In this document: piece after piece, positions 53,441 through 63,032 of the stretch
Layout of the letters: the number at the start of each line of letters is the position of its first letter
Position numbering within the stretch: position 1 is the stretch's first letter
Origin: Rhizobium nepotum 39/7
GTDB lineage: Bacteria > Pseudomonadota > Alphaproteobacteria > Rhizobiales > Rhizobiaceae
Direction of reading: 5' to 3'
Assembly (NCBI RefSeq): GCF_000949865.1
Contig: NZ_JWJH01000009.1
Location: 148,270 to 212,269 of the forward strand
DNA: 64,000 nucleotides
The notes under the pieces: model-generated
The model's input: only the letters and a program-made list of their open reading frames with translations
Told to the model about the DNA's origin: nothing
Database searches by the model: none
Made by a program: the position numbers and the translations under genes

Positions 53441-54799
53441 TCACGCAGCAGCGCCCTTTTCCGGACGGAAGCGATTTTCCATGTCCTGACGAAGTTTCAC
53501 CACGTCAAGGTCACTCACCAGCTCAACATCGTCGAAGCTGACGATCTGGTCCTTCTTGATGGCGCGCTTCAGCTTGACATTATGGGCAAGGCCGATCGGC
53601 AGCGCCTTCATGTCGAGACTGCGGGTTGCCGGAATGGCGTTCGCCCAGACAGCGTAACCGCCCTCACCATCCAACATTTCGCCGGGCTGCATGTCCTTCT
53701 TCGCGGTCGCAACCGCATCGCCGCGAAACTCCTTTGAGCAACCCGTGGCCTCGTTGCGCAGGACGGCGGAAAGCACGCTAATTGATGTTTCGAGACCAAT
53801 GATGTGGAACGGACGCCACATGGAGGCATACCAGCCGGAAGGGTCGGTCAGCAGGCCATATTGCTTGAAGCAGGCGCGGGCATATTCATTATGCGCTTTG
53901 AAGGTGACGAAGACGCCGTAGCGGATGTTGTTGAACACCTCGCGCCCATCCGGTTCCTGGCTCGCTGCAATATCCACCAGACCGGAGCGCGACATGCGGC
54001 CGCCATCGGCAGCAGGGCGAAACACCCGGGCAAGATCATGTAGACCGGCAGGCGGAAACGCCAGACCGTCATCCGGGCAATCGAGACCGGTTCCGTTGGC
54101 AACCGCAGCCATTTCGATGGCCGCCTTGGTACCGTCAGTAAAGGAATTGTACATTTTCGGATTGAAATCGCCCTTGGCCACTTCCTCATCGGTCCAGCCG
54201 AAGTAGCTCCAGACTGTATCCGGTGTCGAATAGCGATAGCGAGGCTCGAAATTCATGCCCTTGCCGGCAGAAACAACCTCAAAGCCGGTGGCCCGCGCCC
54301 AGTCGACCAGTTCGCAGATCAAAGCCGGCTGGTCACCATAGGCCATGGAATAGATCAGGCCCTTGGCCTTCGCCTTTTCCGCAAGGATCGGCCCGACCAT
54401 AACGTCGGCTTCCACATTGACCATGACGACATGCTTGTTGTGTTCGATGGCGCCAAGGGCATGACGCGCGCCGGCAAGCGGGTGGCCAGTCGCCTCGATG
54501 ACGCATTCGATCTCGCCGCAAGCGAAAAGCTCGTTCACATCATCAGTCACATAGGTCTTGCCGCTCTTCAACGCTTCTGTGCAGCTCGCCGCGTCATAAC
54601 GCTCCTTCGGCCAGCCGACCCGATCCAGCGATTCCTTTGCCTTGCCGACATTGAGATCTGCGACGGCGACCATATGGAAACCGGCGATGCGCTGCGCCTG
54701 CGCCAGCACCATGGAGCCGAATTTGCCCGCACCGATGAGGCCGACCCGCACAGGTTTACCACCGGCTGCACGCGCTGACAGAAGAGAATAGAGATTCAT
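53441..54799 (-). CDS. SAF-domain NAD(P) oxidoreductase, homoserine dehydrogenase-like
   Basis: A 452-residue protein. The N-terminal nucleotide-binding domain has GAGKFG (23-28). The middle part (GHPLAGARHALGAIEHNKHVVMVNVEADV) resembles homoserine dehydrogenase. The C-terminal region (PIGLAHNVKLKRAIKKDQIVSFDDVEL) is a SAF domain, as in sialic acid synthase and altronate dehydratase. The ATG at 54799 has AAGGATG; a frame to 55009 is longer but unsupported. It is the first gene of the TRAP operon. I know no proven reaction for this architecture. Confidence 0.85.
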   Translation of the reverse strand: MNLYSLLSARAAGGKPVRVGLIGAGKFGSMVLAQAQRIAGFHMVAVADLNVGKAKESLDRVGWPKERYDAASCTEALKSGKTYVTDDVNELFACGEIECVIEATGHPLAGARHALGAIEHNKHVVMVNVEADVMVGPILAEKAKAKGLIYSMAYGDQPALICELVDWARATGFEVVSAGKGMNFEPRYRYSTPDTVWSYFGWTDEEVAKGDFNPKMYNSFTDGTKAAIEMAAVANGTGLDCPDDGLAFPPAGLHDLARVFRPAADGGRMSRSGLVDIAASQEPDGREVFNNIRYGVFVTFKAHNEYARACFKQYGLLTDPSGWYASMWRPFHIIGLETSISVLSAVLRNEATGCSKEFRGDAVATAKKDMQPGEMLDGEGGYAVWANAIPATRSLDMKALPIGLAHNVKLKRAIKKDQIVSFDDVELVSDLDVVKLRQDMENRFRPEKGAAA

Positions 54800-55014
54800 G
54801 TTTTGACATCCTTCGCTGGGGATAATCCTGGCGAGAGATTCCAGTCTGCCCGGCGAAGGCCATGCGATACCACCGCTGCAAAGGCTAAATACCCTCGCGG
54901 CACCGGCAACATGACGTTTCTGCGTTCCTCCCGGATCCCGGCACGCCTTTGCGCCGGCTCTCGCGGTCGCCTCCCAAAGCAACCTTGGGAATAGAGTAGG
55001 AGCGTTCAAATATT

Positions 55015-55052
55015 AGTTCTATTTAGAAAAATAGATTTTTTGTTTAGTTTTT
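55015..55052. promoter_or_regulatory. AT-rich promoter/operator before the TRAP operon
   Basis: A very AT-rich stretch holding the hairpin CTATTT-AGAA-AAATAG (55019-55034) plus repeats of TTTTTCTA/TAGAAAAA. It lies just past the LacI stop and upstream of the SAF oxidoreductase gene, both on the minus strand. It could serve as a terminator for lacI and a regulated promoter for the TRAP operon. Confidence 0.45.
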
Positions 55053-55062
55053 CTACAATTCA

Positions 55063-56112
55063 CTAGGCCGATTTGCGTAACATCAGATCGGCGCTAAGAA
55101 GAATGCGCTCGCGCATCCGGGTGGTGCCATCCACCTCCTCATTGAGCTTCTGCAACAGAAGCTCGATCGATAGCCTGCCGATCTCGTTATAATTCTGCGC
55201 CACCGTGGTAATCGGCGGGCAGGCATAGCGCGACAGCGGATGATCGTCATGGCCGGCGACCCTGAGGTCGTAATCCGCGCCATGACCGACCTTGATGCCC
55301 TTCTGAAAGGCGGCAGCAATGACGCCGAAGGCGATACGGTCGTTTGCGCATAAAATGGTGCGCGAAGGCAGAAGCCCCATCCCGTCCAGCCGTCGCGTCG
55401 CTTCATCAAAGGCGAAACGCTCGAAATCCCAGGTGACTATGTCCGGAACGTCGATGACGTGGGGTTCGAAACCGAGGCGCTGCATAGCCTCCACGTAGGC
55501 AGTGCGGCGTGTTGCAGCGTTGGTATTGACCTGCGGCATGTCGAAGAAACAGGGCGGCTCGCCCGAACGGCACAGGTAGTCAACCATGAGCCCGACACTC
55601 TGGCGGTTGTCGGTACCGACGAATGCCGAGGTCTCGTCGAGTGGCGAGTCGACATAAACGATCGGAATACTGGCCGCGAGCTGCTCGAGCGTTGCGCGGT
55701 GGGATTTGACGCCGAGCGGGGCGATGATCGCGCCTGCGACATTCATCGACTTGAAGGTGCGGATGGCACGGTCTTCGATTTCCGCCTTTCCATCAGACGA
55801 CAGCACGAAGGCGAGGAACCCCGCTTCGTTGGCGATCAGTTCGATACGGCTTGTCAGCGCCATGTAGAACGGGTCGGTCGAGTTGGGAATGATGATGCCG
55901 ATGATATTGGAGCGGCGGCGGTTGAGGTTGACGGCGAAAATATTGGGCCTGAACCCCGATTTCTTCAGCGCATCCTCGATGGCATCCCGCGTCTTCTTGC
56001 GGACCGAGGCCGGATCATTGAAGTATTTCGACACAGTCGGGCGGGAAAGGCCGACGAATTCCGAAAACTCTTCCATCGTCCTGATAGATTTGGCCAAAGT
56101 GCTTGCCCCCAT
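55063..56112 (-). CDS. LacI family transcriptional regulator
   Basis: A 349-residue repressor. The helix-turn-helix starts TMEEFSEFVGLSRPTVSKYFND (about 12-33), followed by the hinge RPNIFAVNLNRRRSNIIGII and a periplasmic-binding-like sensor domain. It lies between the TRAP operon and the altritol/galactitol genes in the same direction as both, so it may control either. The repeated motif at 59525 and 59712 is a candidate target. Confidence 0.9.
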   Translation of the reverse strand: MGASTLAKSIRTMEEFSEFVGLSRPTVSKYFNDPASVRKKTRDAIEDALKKSGFRPNIFAVNLNRRRSNIIGIIIPNSTDPFYMALTSRIELIANEAGFLAFVLSSDGKAEIEDRAIRTFKSMNVAGAIIAPLGVKSHRATLEQLAASIPIVYVDSPLDETSAFVGTDNRQSVGLMVDYLCRSGEPPCFFDMPQVNTNAATRRTAYVEAMQRLGFEPHVIDVPDIVTWDFERFAFDEATRRLDGMGLLPSRTILCANDRIAFGVIAAAFQKGIKVGHGADYDLRVAGHDDHPLSRYACPPITTVAQNYNEIGRLSIELLLQKLNEEVDGTTRMRERILLSADLMLRKSA

Positions 56113-56192
56113 GAAATATTACATGTGGTACTCTATATCGACCGGCCTTCGCACGAAAAGCCGGTCGAATGCGGTTATCAACGGCCAAACGA

Positions 56193-57203
56193 TCATTCGG
56201 CTGCAAATTGCACTTTCATCGTGGCGGGATCGGACGGCTTCTTCGTAAAGAACGGCAGCATATCCGAAAGCGGCAGCCGGTGCGACACCAGCCGCGCCAT
56301 GACATCGCCATCCGTTTCCAGAATGGCAAGCGCCTGCGGTATATTACGGTTCAGCGAATGTGAGCCGACAAGCTTCAGCTGCCGCCGGAAGATTTCGAAA
56401 GGCGCAATCGAGATACAGGCATCCGGCGCGCAGACGCCAAAAAACAGCGCCGTGCCGCCATCCGCGACCAGCGGGACCATTGCTTCCGCAACAGCTGCGA
56501 TGCCGGTCGCATCCGCTACGAAATCGAACGACTTCTGTTGCCGCAGCAGCGCCTCAGACCCGGAAACCGTTGTCTGCAGCCCGAGACTTTCAGCGAAGGC
56601 CAGCCTGCTTTCGTTGATGTCCGCGATCGTCACCGTCGCGATGCCGCGTGATTTCAGCGACAGGGCGAGCAGCAGGCCGATGGGGCCGGCACCGAAAACG
56701 AGCGCGTTACCCGGCACCGCCCCATTCTCGCCAATGCCCGCGCTCTGCATACCGTTGACGACGCAGGCGAGCGGTTCGGCCAGCGCCGCAACATCGTAGG
56801 GCATGGAACCGATGCCGTGCAGTTGGTCGGCGCGCACCACGCTGAATTCCGCAAAGCCGCCATTATGGGAAACGCCATAGGCCTTCAGCGTGCTGCAAAG
56901 GTTGGCAAGCCCTTTCCTGCAACTGGGGCAGGTGCCACAGGGCAGATTGGGATCGACGACAACCCGGTCGCCGACCTTGATGTCCGTGACATTAGAAGCC
57001 ACGGCCGCAACCTCGCCAGCATATTCATGCCCCGGAATGACGGGAAAGGCACCGTCACCGTAACGCGCGTGCAGCACGTCGATATCGGTATGGCACAGCC
57101 CCGAAGCCTTGACCTGGACAAGGGCATGCCCCGGCGGCAGATCAGCGACGGGCACGTCCGTAAGCACGGCATGTCCCTTCTCGACGAATTGAATGGCATG
57201 CAT
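56193..57203 (-). CDS. Zinc-dependent polyol dehydrogenase, D-altritol 5-dehydrogenase type
   Basis: A 336-residue medium-chain dehydrogenase. Catalytic zinc ligands are Cys37, His59 and Glu60 (GHEYAGE); structural zinc Cys at 89, 92, 95 and 103; the NAD loop is GAGPIG (171-176). The start at 57203 is 7 bases from CCGGAG; an ATG two codons earlier lies too close. In A. tumefaciens C58 a PF00107 enzyme from such a cluster was shown to oxidise D-altritol to D-tagatose. Context here (tagatose kinase, PF08013 protein) fits that enzyme. Confidence 0.87.
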   Translation of the reverse strand: MHAIQFVEKGHAVLTDVPVADLPPGHALVQVKASGLCHTDIDVLHARYGDGAFPVIPGHEYAGEVAAVASNVTDIKVGDRVVVDPNLPCGTCPSCRKGLANLCSTLKAYGVSHNGGFAEFSVVRADQLHGIGSMPYDVAALAEPLACVVNGMQSAGIGENGAVPGNALVFGAGPIGLLLALSLKSRGIATVTIADINESRLAFAESLGLQTTVSGSEALLRQQKSFDFVADATGIAAVAEAMVPLVADGGTALFFGVCAPDACISIAPFEIFRRQLKLVGSHSLNRNIPQALAILETDGDVMARLVSHRLPLSDMLPFFTKKPSDPATMKVQFAAE

Positions 57204-57219
57204 GGTCATCTCCGGCTTT

Positions 57220-57990
57220 TCAGCTCATCCAGTTGCCGCCGTCGACATTATATGTCTGGGCGAGAATATAGTCGCTGTCGGAAGAGGCGAGGAAAACTGC
57301 AAGGCCCTTGATATCATCCGGCGTGGCGAAACGGCCAATCGGCACGGATCTGGCCACCGCCGCCTTCTTCTCACCCGGCTTCAATCCTTCCCATTTGGCG
57401 AAATGCGCATCGACCACTTCCCAATGCTCGCCATCCACGACACCAGGTGCAATCGCATTGACGTTGATGCCGTGTTTGACCAGCGCCAGCGCCGCCGACT
57501 GCGTGGCGGAAATAATCGCCGCTTTGGAAGCGCAATAAAGCGTGACGAGCGCCTCCCCGCGCCGACCGGCCTGGCTCGCCATGTTGATGATCTTGCCGCC
57601 GCGTGCGCGCGCGATCATGACATTGGAGACGGCCTTCATCATGAAAAGCGGCCCCTTGAGATTGATGTCGAAAACCCGCTCATAACTCTCTTCGGTAATG
57701 CCGTTGATCGGCGCCATATCGAAGATCGCGGCATTGTTGACGAGAATATCAATGCCGCCGAATTCCTCATCCACCGCCTTCACCGTGGCATTGATCTGAC
57801 CAAGGTCAGTCACGTCCAGCCGCATGGCCTTGGCGGAAGGGCCGATGGCGGCTGCAGAAGCGGTCGCCCGGGCAATATCGATATCGGCGATGATGACCTT
57901 TGCACCCTCAGCGACGAAAGCCTGTGCAAAACCAAGGCCGATGCCGCGGGCGGCGCCGGTAATCAGCGCGACCTTGTTCTTCAATCTCAT
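57220..57990 (-). CDS. SDR polyol dehydrogenase, probably galactitol 2-dehydrogenase
   Basis: A 256-residue short-chain dehydrogenase: TGAARGIG (11-18), Ser139, Tyr152 and Lys156 in LYCASKAA. It resembles sorbitol dehydrogenase SmoS. In the galactitol route it would yield D-tagatose. GGAG precedes the ATG at 57990. It lies 16 bases from the zinc dehydrogenase. Exact substrate is inferred from context. Confidence 0.87.
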   Translation of the reverse strand: MRLKNKVALITGAARGIGLGFAQAFVAEGAKVIIADIDIARATASAAAIGPSAKAMRLDVTDLGQINATVKAVDEEFGGIDILVNNAAIFDMAPINGITEESYERVFDINLKGPLFMMKAVSNVMIARARGGKIINMASQAGRRGEALVTLYCASKAAIISATQSAALALVKHGINVNAIAPGVVDGEHWEVVDAHFAKWEGLKPGEKKAAVARSVPIGRFATPDDIKGLAVFLASSDSDYILAQTYNVDGGNWMS

Positions 57991-58060
57991 GTCGATCTCC
58001 GTGATGCATGGCGGGCAACTCGGCCATGCTCGTTTGTTGTTAGATGCAATTTTTACCATC

Positions 58061-58092
58061 TCCTCATTCCTGTCTTGTCACAGGAATGAGGA
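58061..58092. repeat. 13-bp perfect hairpin between binding protein and SDR genes
   Basis: TCCTCATTCCTGT (58061-58073) and ACAGGAATGAGGA (58080-58092) flank a 6-base loop. There is no immediate T-run on the minus-strand transcript. A hairpin here could stabilise the binding-protein mRNA or reduce read-through into the dehydrogenases. Confidence 0.6.
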
Positions 58093-58170
58093 AGCAGGCG
58101 CTGCGGCCCACACCCCGCCCATACCGCCCGCCGCCGGAAAGCGAACGGGCGGCACGCCGGGAGGACGCGG

Positions 58171-59484
58171 CTACTTGATGTAGCCCGCGCGGGTCATGTC
58201 ACGCTCAACCTGTTTCTGTGCGCCTTCGAGCGCCGTATCGACGGTCTGCTGGCCGGAGAGTGCTGCCGCAATCTGCTGGCCGACAATCGTACCGATGGAC
58301 TGAAATTCCGGTATGGCGACGAACTGCACGCCGGTATAGGGAACTGGATCCTTTGTCGGCTTCGACGGATCGGCGGACATGATGGCTTTCAGCACCGTAT
58401 CCGCAAAGGGCGCAGCCTTCTTGTATTCCGGCAGCTCATAGGTGGATTTGCGCGTGCCCGGCGGCACGGCGACCCAGCCTTCGCTTTCGCCGACCGTCTT
58501 AACATAGTTCTTCGAGGTCGCCCATTTGACAAATGACTTGGCGGTTTCGAGCTTCTTCGTGGTGTTCGGAATTGCAAGGTTCCATGACCACGACCAGCTC
58601 GACCCGTTCGGCGTTGCCTCTACCGGAGCACGCGTGAAAGCGGTCTTGTCGGCTACCTGGCTCTGCTTGGGATCGTAAATGCGTCCCGCAGCCGAGGTCG
58701 CGTCGATCCACATGGCGCAATGGCCGGATGCGAACAGTGTCTGGTTCTCGTTGAAGCCGTTGGTGGCTGCACCGGGGGGGCCGTAAGATGTCATCAGCGC
58801 CACATAGTCCGAGATCGCCTTTTTCCACGGCTCGCTCGTCAGCTGCGGCTTCCACTCCATGTCGAACCAGCGCCCACCATAGGTGTTGATCATGGTTCCG
58901 AGGAAAGCCATGTTCTCGCCCCAGCCCGGCTTGCCGCGCAGGCAAATGCCATATTGCTGTTTCGACTTGTCGGTCAGCTTGGCCGCAAAGTCCTTGATCT
59001 GGTCGTAGCTCGGATTATCAGGCATCTTCAGGCCGCCCGCGTCGAACAGGTCCTTGCGGTAGAGAGTGAACGAGCTTTCGGTATAAAACGGCACGGCATA
59101 GAGCTTGCCGTCCACCGTCAGGCCTTTCTTGATCGGATCGAGCAGATCGGCGTAATCGTAATCGTCGCCGAGATCATCAACTGGTGCCAGCCAGCCCTGC
59201 TTGCCCCAGATCGGTGCTTCATAACCGCCGATGGTCATGATGTCGAACTGGCCGCCATTGGTGGCGATATCGGTGGTGACGCGTTCGCGCAGAACATTCT
59301 CTTCCAGCACGATCCAGTTGATCTTGTTTCCTGTTTCCTTCTCCCAGGCGCTGGAAAGCTTCTGCATGATGATCATGTCGCCATTGTTGACAGTGGCGAT
59401 GTTGATTTCTTCCGCCTGCGCAAGTCCGGCCAAAAGGCCCGCTCCGACCACAGACGCCGACAGAATTCCAATGAATTTTCTCAT
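58171..59484 (-). CDS. Polyol ABC transporter binding protein (SmoE/MtlE type)
   Basis: A 437-residue periplasmic binding protein. Signal peptide MRKFIGILSASVVGAGLLAGLAQA, then EEINIATVNNGDMIIMQ, the usual start of sorbitol/mannitol binding proteins. GGAGGAG precedes the ATG at 59484. The Trp-rich core (WSWSWNLAIPN) is a family feature. It diverges from the kinase-epimerase-permease operon, so importer parts are split over both strands. D-altritol and galactitol are the expected ligands. Confidence 0.9.
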   Translation of the reverse strand: MRKFIGILSASVVGAGLLAGLAQAEEINIATVNNGDMIIMQKLSSAWEKETGNKINWIVLEENVLRERVTTDIATNGGQFDIMTIGGYEAPIWGKQGWLAPVDDLGDDYDYADLLDPIKKGLTVDGKLYAVPFYTESSFTLYRKDLFDAGGLKMPDNPSYDQIKDFAAKLTDKSKQQYGICLRGKPGWGENMAFLGTMINTYGGRWFDMEWKPQLTSEPWKKAISDYVALMTSYGPPGAATNGFNENQTLFASGHCAMWIDATSAAGRIYDPKQSQVADKTAFTRAPVEATPNGSSWSWSWNLAIPNTTKKLETAKSFVKWATSKNYVKTVGESEGWVAVPPGTRKSTYELPEYKKAAPFADTVLKAIMSADPSKPTKDPVPYTGVQFVAIPEFQSIGTIVGQQIAAALSGQQTVDTALEGAQKQVERDMTRAGYIK

Positions 59485-59524
59485 GAGACCCGCTCCTCCT
59501 TTACGGATGTCCACGCATAACAAT

Positions 59525-59567
59525 ACATGCGTAAATTTTTATCTCGCAAAATCTCGCCACTTGTCAA
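59525..59567 (-). promoter_or_regulatory. Promoter of the polyol binding-protein gene with operator motif
   Basis: On the minus strand TTGACA (59567-59562) and GATAAA (59543-59538) are 18 bases apart. The + strand motif ACATGCGTAAATTTTTA (59525-59541) overlaps the -10 box. The same motif occurs in the opposite promoter at 59712-59728. Confidence 0.6.
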
Positions 59568-59708
59568 CATCCCAATATAAACGGTGACGTGAGAAAGCTT
59601 GGATATATTGCTATAACTCGCTGTTTTAAAGCCTATAATGTCATAAAAAATAAATACATAACCCACTTTACTTGCTGCATCGCAACAAAACTTTCGTCAA
59701 TAAATATC

Positions 59709-59736
59709 TTGACGCGCGTAAATTTTAACTGATATC
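59709..59736 (+). promoter_or_regulatory. Promoter of the tagatose kinase operon with operator motif
   Basis: TTGACG (59709-59714) and GATATC (59731-59736) are 16 bases apart. ACGCGCGTAAATTTTAA (59712-59728) fills the spacer and matches the site at 59525. Between the two promoters (59568-59708) the sequence is AT-rich without a gene. Confidence 0.55.
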
Positions 59737-59812
59737 CGGAAAATAACAGAGCCGGGATGCCGGGATTCGCACCCACCGGAAAGATGGGAGCCGAATGCAT
59801 ATGGAGGAGACG

Positions 59813-60802
59813 ATGAGGCAGGTATCCGCACTGGCGCCGCATACGAAAGGCCCGACCATTACGGCGGGTGAAATCCTCGTGGAAATCATGGCGACGACAG
59901 TGGGGGATGGCTTTCTCGAGCCGCAAGCACTGATCGGCCCCTTTCCGAGCGGCGCTCCCGCCATCTTCATCGATCAGGTTGCACGTTGCGGCGGCAGCGC
60001 CGGCATTATCGCGGCGGTGGGTGATGACGATTTCGGCCGCCTCAACATCGAGCGGCTGCGCCGTGACGGCGTGGACATATCGGCGATCGCCACCATAGCT
60101 GACCGGCCGACCGGCAGCGCTTTCGTCCGCTACAGGGAGAACGGCGCGCGGGACTTCGTTTTCAACATCGCCCATTCCGCAGCGCGCGAAACGCACATGA
60201 CTGATAAAGCGCAGGCTCTCATCGAACAGGCAGGCCATGTGCACGTGATGGGATCGGCGTTTGCGATTGCCGGTATCGGCGAGATCATTCTGGAGGCGAT
60301 CAAAAGCGTCAAGTTGCGCGGTGGTTCGGTGTCTTTCGATCCGAACATCCGCAAGGAACTGGTGCAGGATGACGAGGGCCGCAAGCTGATCGATGATCTC
60401 CTTGATGTCACTGACCTTCTGCTGCCTTCCGGCGAAGAACTTCAAGCCGCCTCCGGTCTGGATGACGAGGACGCAGCGATAGAAAAGCTCCTCGCCTCCG
60501 GTATCAGTGAGATCGTGCTGAAACGCGGCGCAGGCGGGGCAAGCCACTTCAGCCGCGCCCATGGCCGCATCGACGCTCCCGGACTGATGGTCTCCGAAAT
60601 CGACCCGACCGGTGCGGGCGACTGTTTCGGTGCAACCTACCTCACCTGCCGCCGCCTCGGCATGCATCCCGAACAGGCGCTGGCTTATGCCAATGCATCA
60701 GGTGCGCACAACGTTATCAGGCGCGGCCCGATGGAGGGCGCCGCCAGCCTTTCCGAACTCGACGCCTTCATGGCCGCACAAATTTCCGGAGAAGCCAGAT
60801 GA
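59813..60802 (+). CDS. PfkB family D-tagatose 6-kinase
   Basis: A 329-residue sugar kinase of the ribokinase family. The N-terminal part has [16 protein letters not shown] and the C-terminal signature is [11 protein letters not shown], with the catalytic Asp270 in GAGD (267-270). The ATG at 59813 has GGAGGAG at good spacing; ATGs at 59795 and 59801 are alternatives. A PF00294 kinase of this cluster in C58 phosphorylates D-tagatose at O6. The stop overlaps the next gene (ATGA). Confidence 0.88.
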   Translation: MRQVSALAPHTKGPTITAGEILVEIMATTVGDGFLEPQALIGPFPSGAPAIFIDQVARCGGSAGIIAAVGDDDFGRLNIERLRRDGVDISAIATIADRPTGSAFVRYRENGARDFVFNIAHSAARETHMTDKAQALIEQAGHVHVMGSAFAIAGIGEIILEAIKSVKLRGGSVSFDPNIRKELVQDDEGRKLIDDLLDVTDLLLPSGEELQAASGLDDEDAAIEKLLASGISEIVLKRGAGGASHFSRAHGRIDAPGLMVSEIDPTGAGDCFGATYLTCRRLGMHPEQALAYANASGAHNVIRRGPMEGAASLSELDAFMAAQISGEAR

Positions 60803-62076
60803 CCGCCATATTGGAAAACCTCGCCGCCGCGCGCCGTGCCGGCAAGCCCGCAGGCATCACTTCGGTCTGCTCTGCCCACCCCGTTGTTCTGCGCGCTGCA
60901 ATCCGCCGCGCAGCTGCCAGTCAAACAGCCGTGCTAATCGAGGCCACCTGCAATCAGGTCAATCATCTCGGCGGTTATACCGGCATGACGCCGCGCGACT
61001 TCGTTGCCTTCGTCAACAGTATTGCGCAGGAAGAAGGACTGCCCGGCGAACTCATGATTTTCGGCGGCGATCATCTCGGCCCCAATCCCTGGCGCAGGGA
61101 GAAAGCAGAGGACGCGCTGACAAAAGCAGCCACCATGGTCGACGCCTATGTAACAGCTGGTTTTTGCAAGATTCATCTGGATGCGTCGATGGGCTGCGCC
61201 GGTGAGCCGGCCGCACTGGATGACGTGACGATTGCCAACCGCGCCGCGAAACTCGCGGCTGTCGCCGAAAAGGCCGCCGCCGAGGCTGGCCTGCCAAAAC
61301 CGCTTTACATTCTCGGCACCGAAGTGCCGGTGCCCGGCGGCGCCGATCACGTGCTCGACACGGTAGCGCCCACGGAGCCTCAGGCGGCGCGCCAGACCAT
61401 CGACCTTCACCGTGAGATATTCGCGCAGCACGGTCTTTCCGATGCGTTCGAACGGGTCATCGCCTTTGTCGTGCAGCCCGGCGTGGAATTCGGCAGCGAC
61501 AATGTCGTCGCTTACAATCCACAGGCGGCCACGGCACTCAGCGCAGTGCTGGACGGCGAACCGCAACTGGTCTTCGAGGCACACTCGACGGATTATCAAA
61601 CGAGGCCTGCACTTGCCGCCCTAGTACGCGATGGATATCCGATCCTGAAAGTCGGTCCGGGGCTGACCTTCGCTTACCGCGAAGCACTTTACGCTCTCGA
61701 TATGATCGCATCCGAGATGGTCGGCGACTATGGCGACCGGCCACTGGCGCGGACCATGGAACAGCTGATGCTCGGCGCGCCCGGTCACTGGCAGGGTCAT
61801 TACCATGGTGATGACATCACGCTCAGATTGCAGCGTCACTACAGCTACAGCGACCGCATTCGCTATTACTGGACAAGGCCCGAGGCGCTCGCGGCCGTTT
61901 CCGCCTTGCAGAAGGCGCTTGATGGGAAGACTATTCCCGAAACCCTGCTACGCCAATACCTCGGCGAGTTTCCGCTCTCCATGGTTGCAGGTAAGAATAT
62001 GGAGGAGGTTCTGGTCGCGGCGGTGGATCAGGTGCTTGCGACCTACCATGCGGCGACGGGCGAAGGTCGCCACTGA
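60799..62076 (+). CDS. PF08013 (GatZ/KbaZ family) D-tagatose-6-phosphate 4-epimerase
   Basis: A 425-residue TIM-barrel protein homologous to GatZ/KbaZ, long regarded as aldolase subunits. Visible family segments include [38 protein letters not shown] and [14 protein letters not shown]. In C58 the family member of this locus was shown to epimerise D-tagatose 6-phosphate to D-fructose 6-phosphate, which links polyol uptake to central metabolism without a bisphosphate aldolase. Coupled to the kinase by a 4-base overlap. Confidence 0.88.
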   Translation: MTAILENLAAARRAGKPAGITSVCSAHPVVLRAAIRRAAASQTAVLIEATCNQVNHLGGYTGMTPRDFVAFVNSIAQEEGLPGELMIFGGDHLGPNPWRREKAEDALTKAATMVDAYVTAGFCKIHLDASMGCAGEPAALDDVTIANRAAKLAAVAEKAAAEAGLPKPLYILGTEVPVPGGADHVLDTVAPTEPQAARQTIDLHREIFAQHGLSDAFERVIAFVVQPGVEFGSDNVVAYNPQAATALSAVLDGEPQLVFEAHSTDYQTRPALAALVRDGYPILKVGPGLTFAYREALYALDMIASEMVGDYGDRPLARTMEQLMLGAPGHWQGHYHGDDITLRLQRHYSYSDRIRYYWTRPEALAAVSALQKALDGKTIPETLLRQYLGEFPLSMVAGKNMEEVLVAAVDQVLATYHAATGEGRH

Positions 62077-62147
62077 GACAATCCTCAAGTTAAATTCGGA
62101 TGCCCCGGCGGAGGCGTCGCGGGTATTGGTCAGGGAGGGGACTACAA

Positions 62148-63020
62148 ATGGCAACACGAAACACGAGCGGCTTGGCGCGGGTGATGCTTGCGCCTTCGGT
62201 GCTGCTGCTTCTGGTGTGGATGATCGTGCCCCTGGCGATGACTTTGTGGTTTTCGTTCCAGAACTACAATCTCCTCAACCCCGCCAATGTCAGCTTCGCG
62301 GGCCTGTTCAATTACCAGTATTTCTATACTGATCCCGCCTTCTTCCAGTCGATCTTCAACACGCTGGCCATCGTCGGCGGCGTGCTTCTGATCACGGTCA
62401 TCGGCGGTATTGCCATTGCGCTTCTGCTCGACCAGGACATCTTTGGCCAGGGCATCGTGCGCATCATGATCATCTCGCCCTTCTTCGTCATGCCGCCTGT
62501 CGCAGCACTGGTGTGGAAGAACATGATCATGCATCCCGGTTACGGTGTGCTGGCCGATCTGTCCCGCTTCTTCGGCCTGCAGCCGATCGACTGGTTCGCG
62601 CAGTTTCCGCTGCTCTCCATCATCATCATCGTCGCCTGGCAATGGCTGCCCTTTGCAACGCTGATCCTGCTCACCGCCCTGCAGTCGCTCGATGGCGAGC
62701 AGAGGGAAGCGGCCGAGATGGATGGCGCCAATTTCATCAACCGCTTCGTCTATCTGACGCTGCCGCACCTGTCGCGCGCCATCACCGTCGTCATCCTCAT
62801 CCAGACGATCTTCCTGCTCGGCGTTTATGCGGAAATCCTTGTCACCACCAATGGCGGCCCGGGTTATGCCTCGACCAACCTTGCCTTCCTGATCTATCGC
62901 ACCGCACTTCTCGGTTACGACGTCGGCGGCGCATCGGCCGGTGGCATCATCGCCGTCGTGCTCGCCAATATCGTCGCCATCTTCCTGATGCGCGCCGTCG
63001 GCAAGAACCTCGACCGTTAA
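62148..63020 (+). CDS. Polyol ABC transporter permease (SmoF/MtlF type)
   Basis: A 290-residue membrane protein with EAA loop REAAEMDGANFINRFVYLTLP. AGGGAGGGG precedes the ATG at 62148; a longer frame from 62100 begins with a poly-Arg segment that looks spurious. It follows the epimerase gene by 71 bases. Confidence 0.92.
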   Translation: MATRNTSGLARVMLAPSVLLLLVWMIVPLAMTLWFSFQNYNLLNPANVSFAGLFNYQYFYTDPAFFQSIFNTLAIVGGVLLITVIGGIAIALLLDQDIFGQGIVRIMIISPFFVMPPVAALVWKNMIMHPGYGVLADLSRFFGLQPIDWFAQFPLLSIIIIVAWQWLPFATLILLTALQSLDGEQREAAEMDGANFINRFVYLTLPHLSRAITVVILIQTIFLLGVYAEILVTTNGGPGYASTNLAFLIYRTALLGYDVGGASAGGIIAVVLANIVAIFLMRAVGKNLDR

Positions 63021-63032
63021 GGAGACACAGCC

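Noticed and set aside
54800..55014. Possible small gene or RNA upstream of the SAF oxidoreductase
   Set aside because: Frames here lack binding sites, and no promoter-terminator pair is visible; it is probably leader sequence.
55459..56799. A 446-codon + strand frame opposite lacI and the zinc dehydrogenase
   Set aside because: It spans two real genes on the other strand and has no domain.
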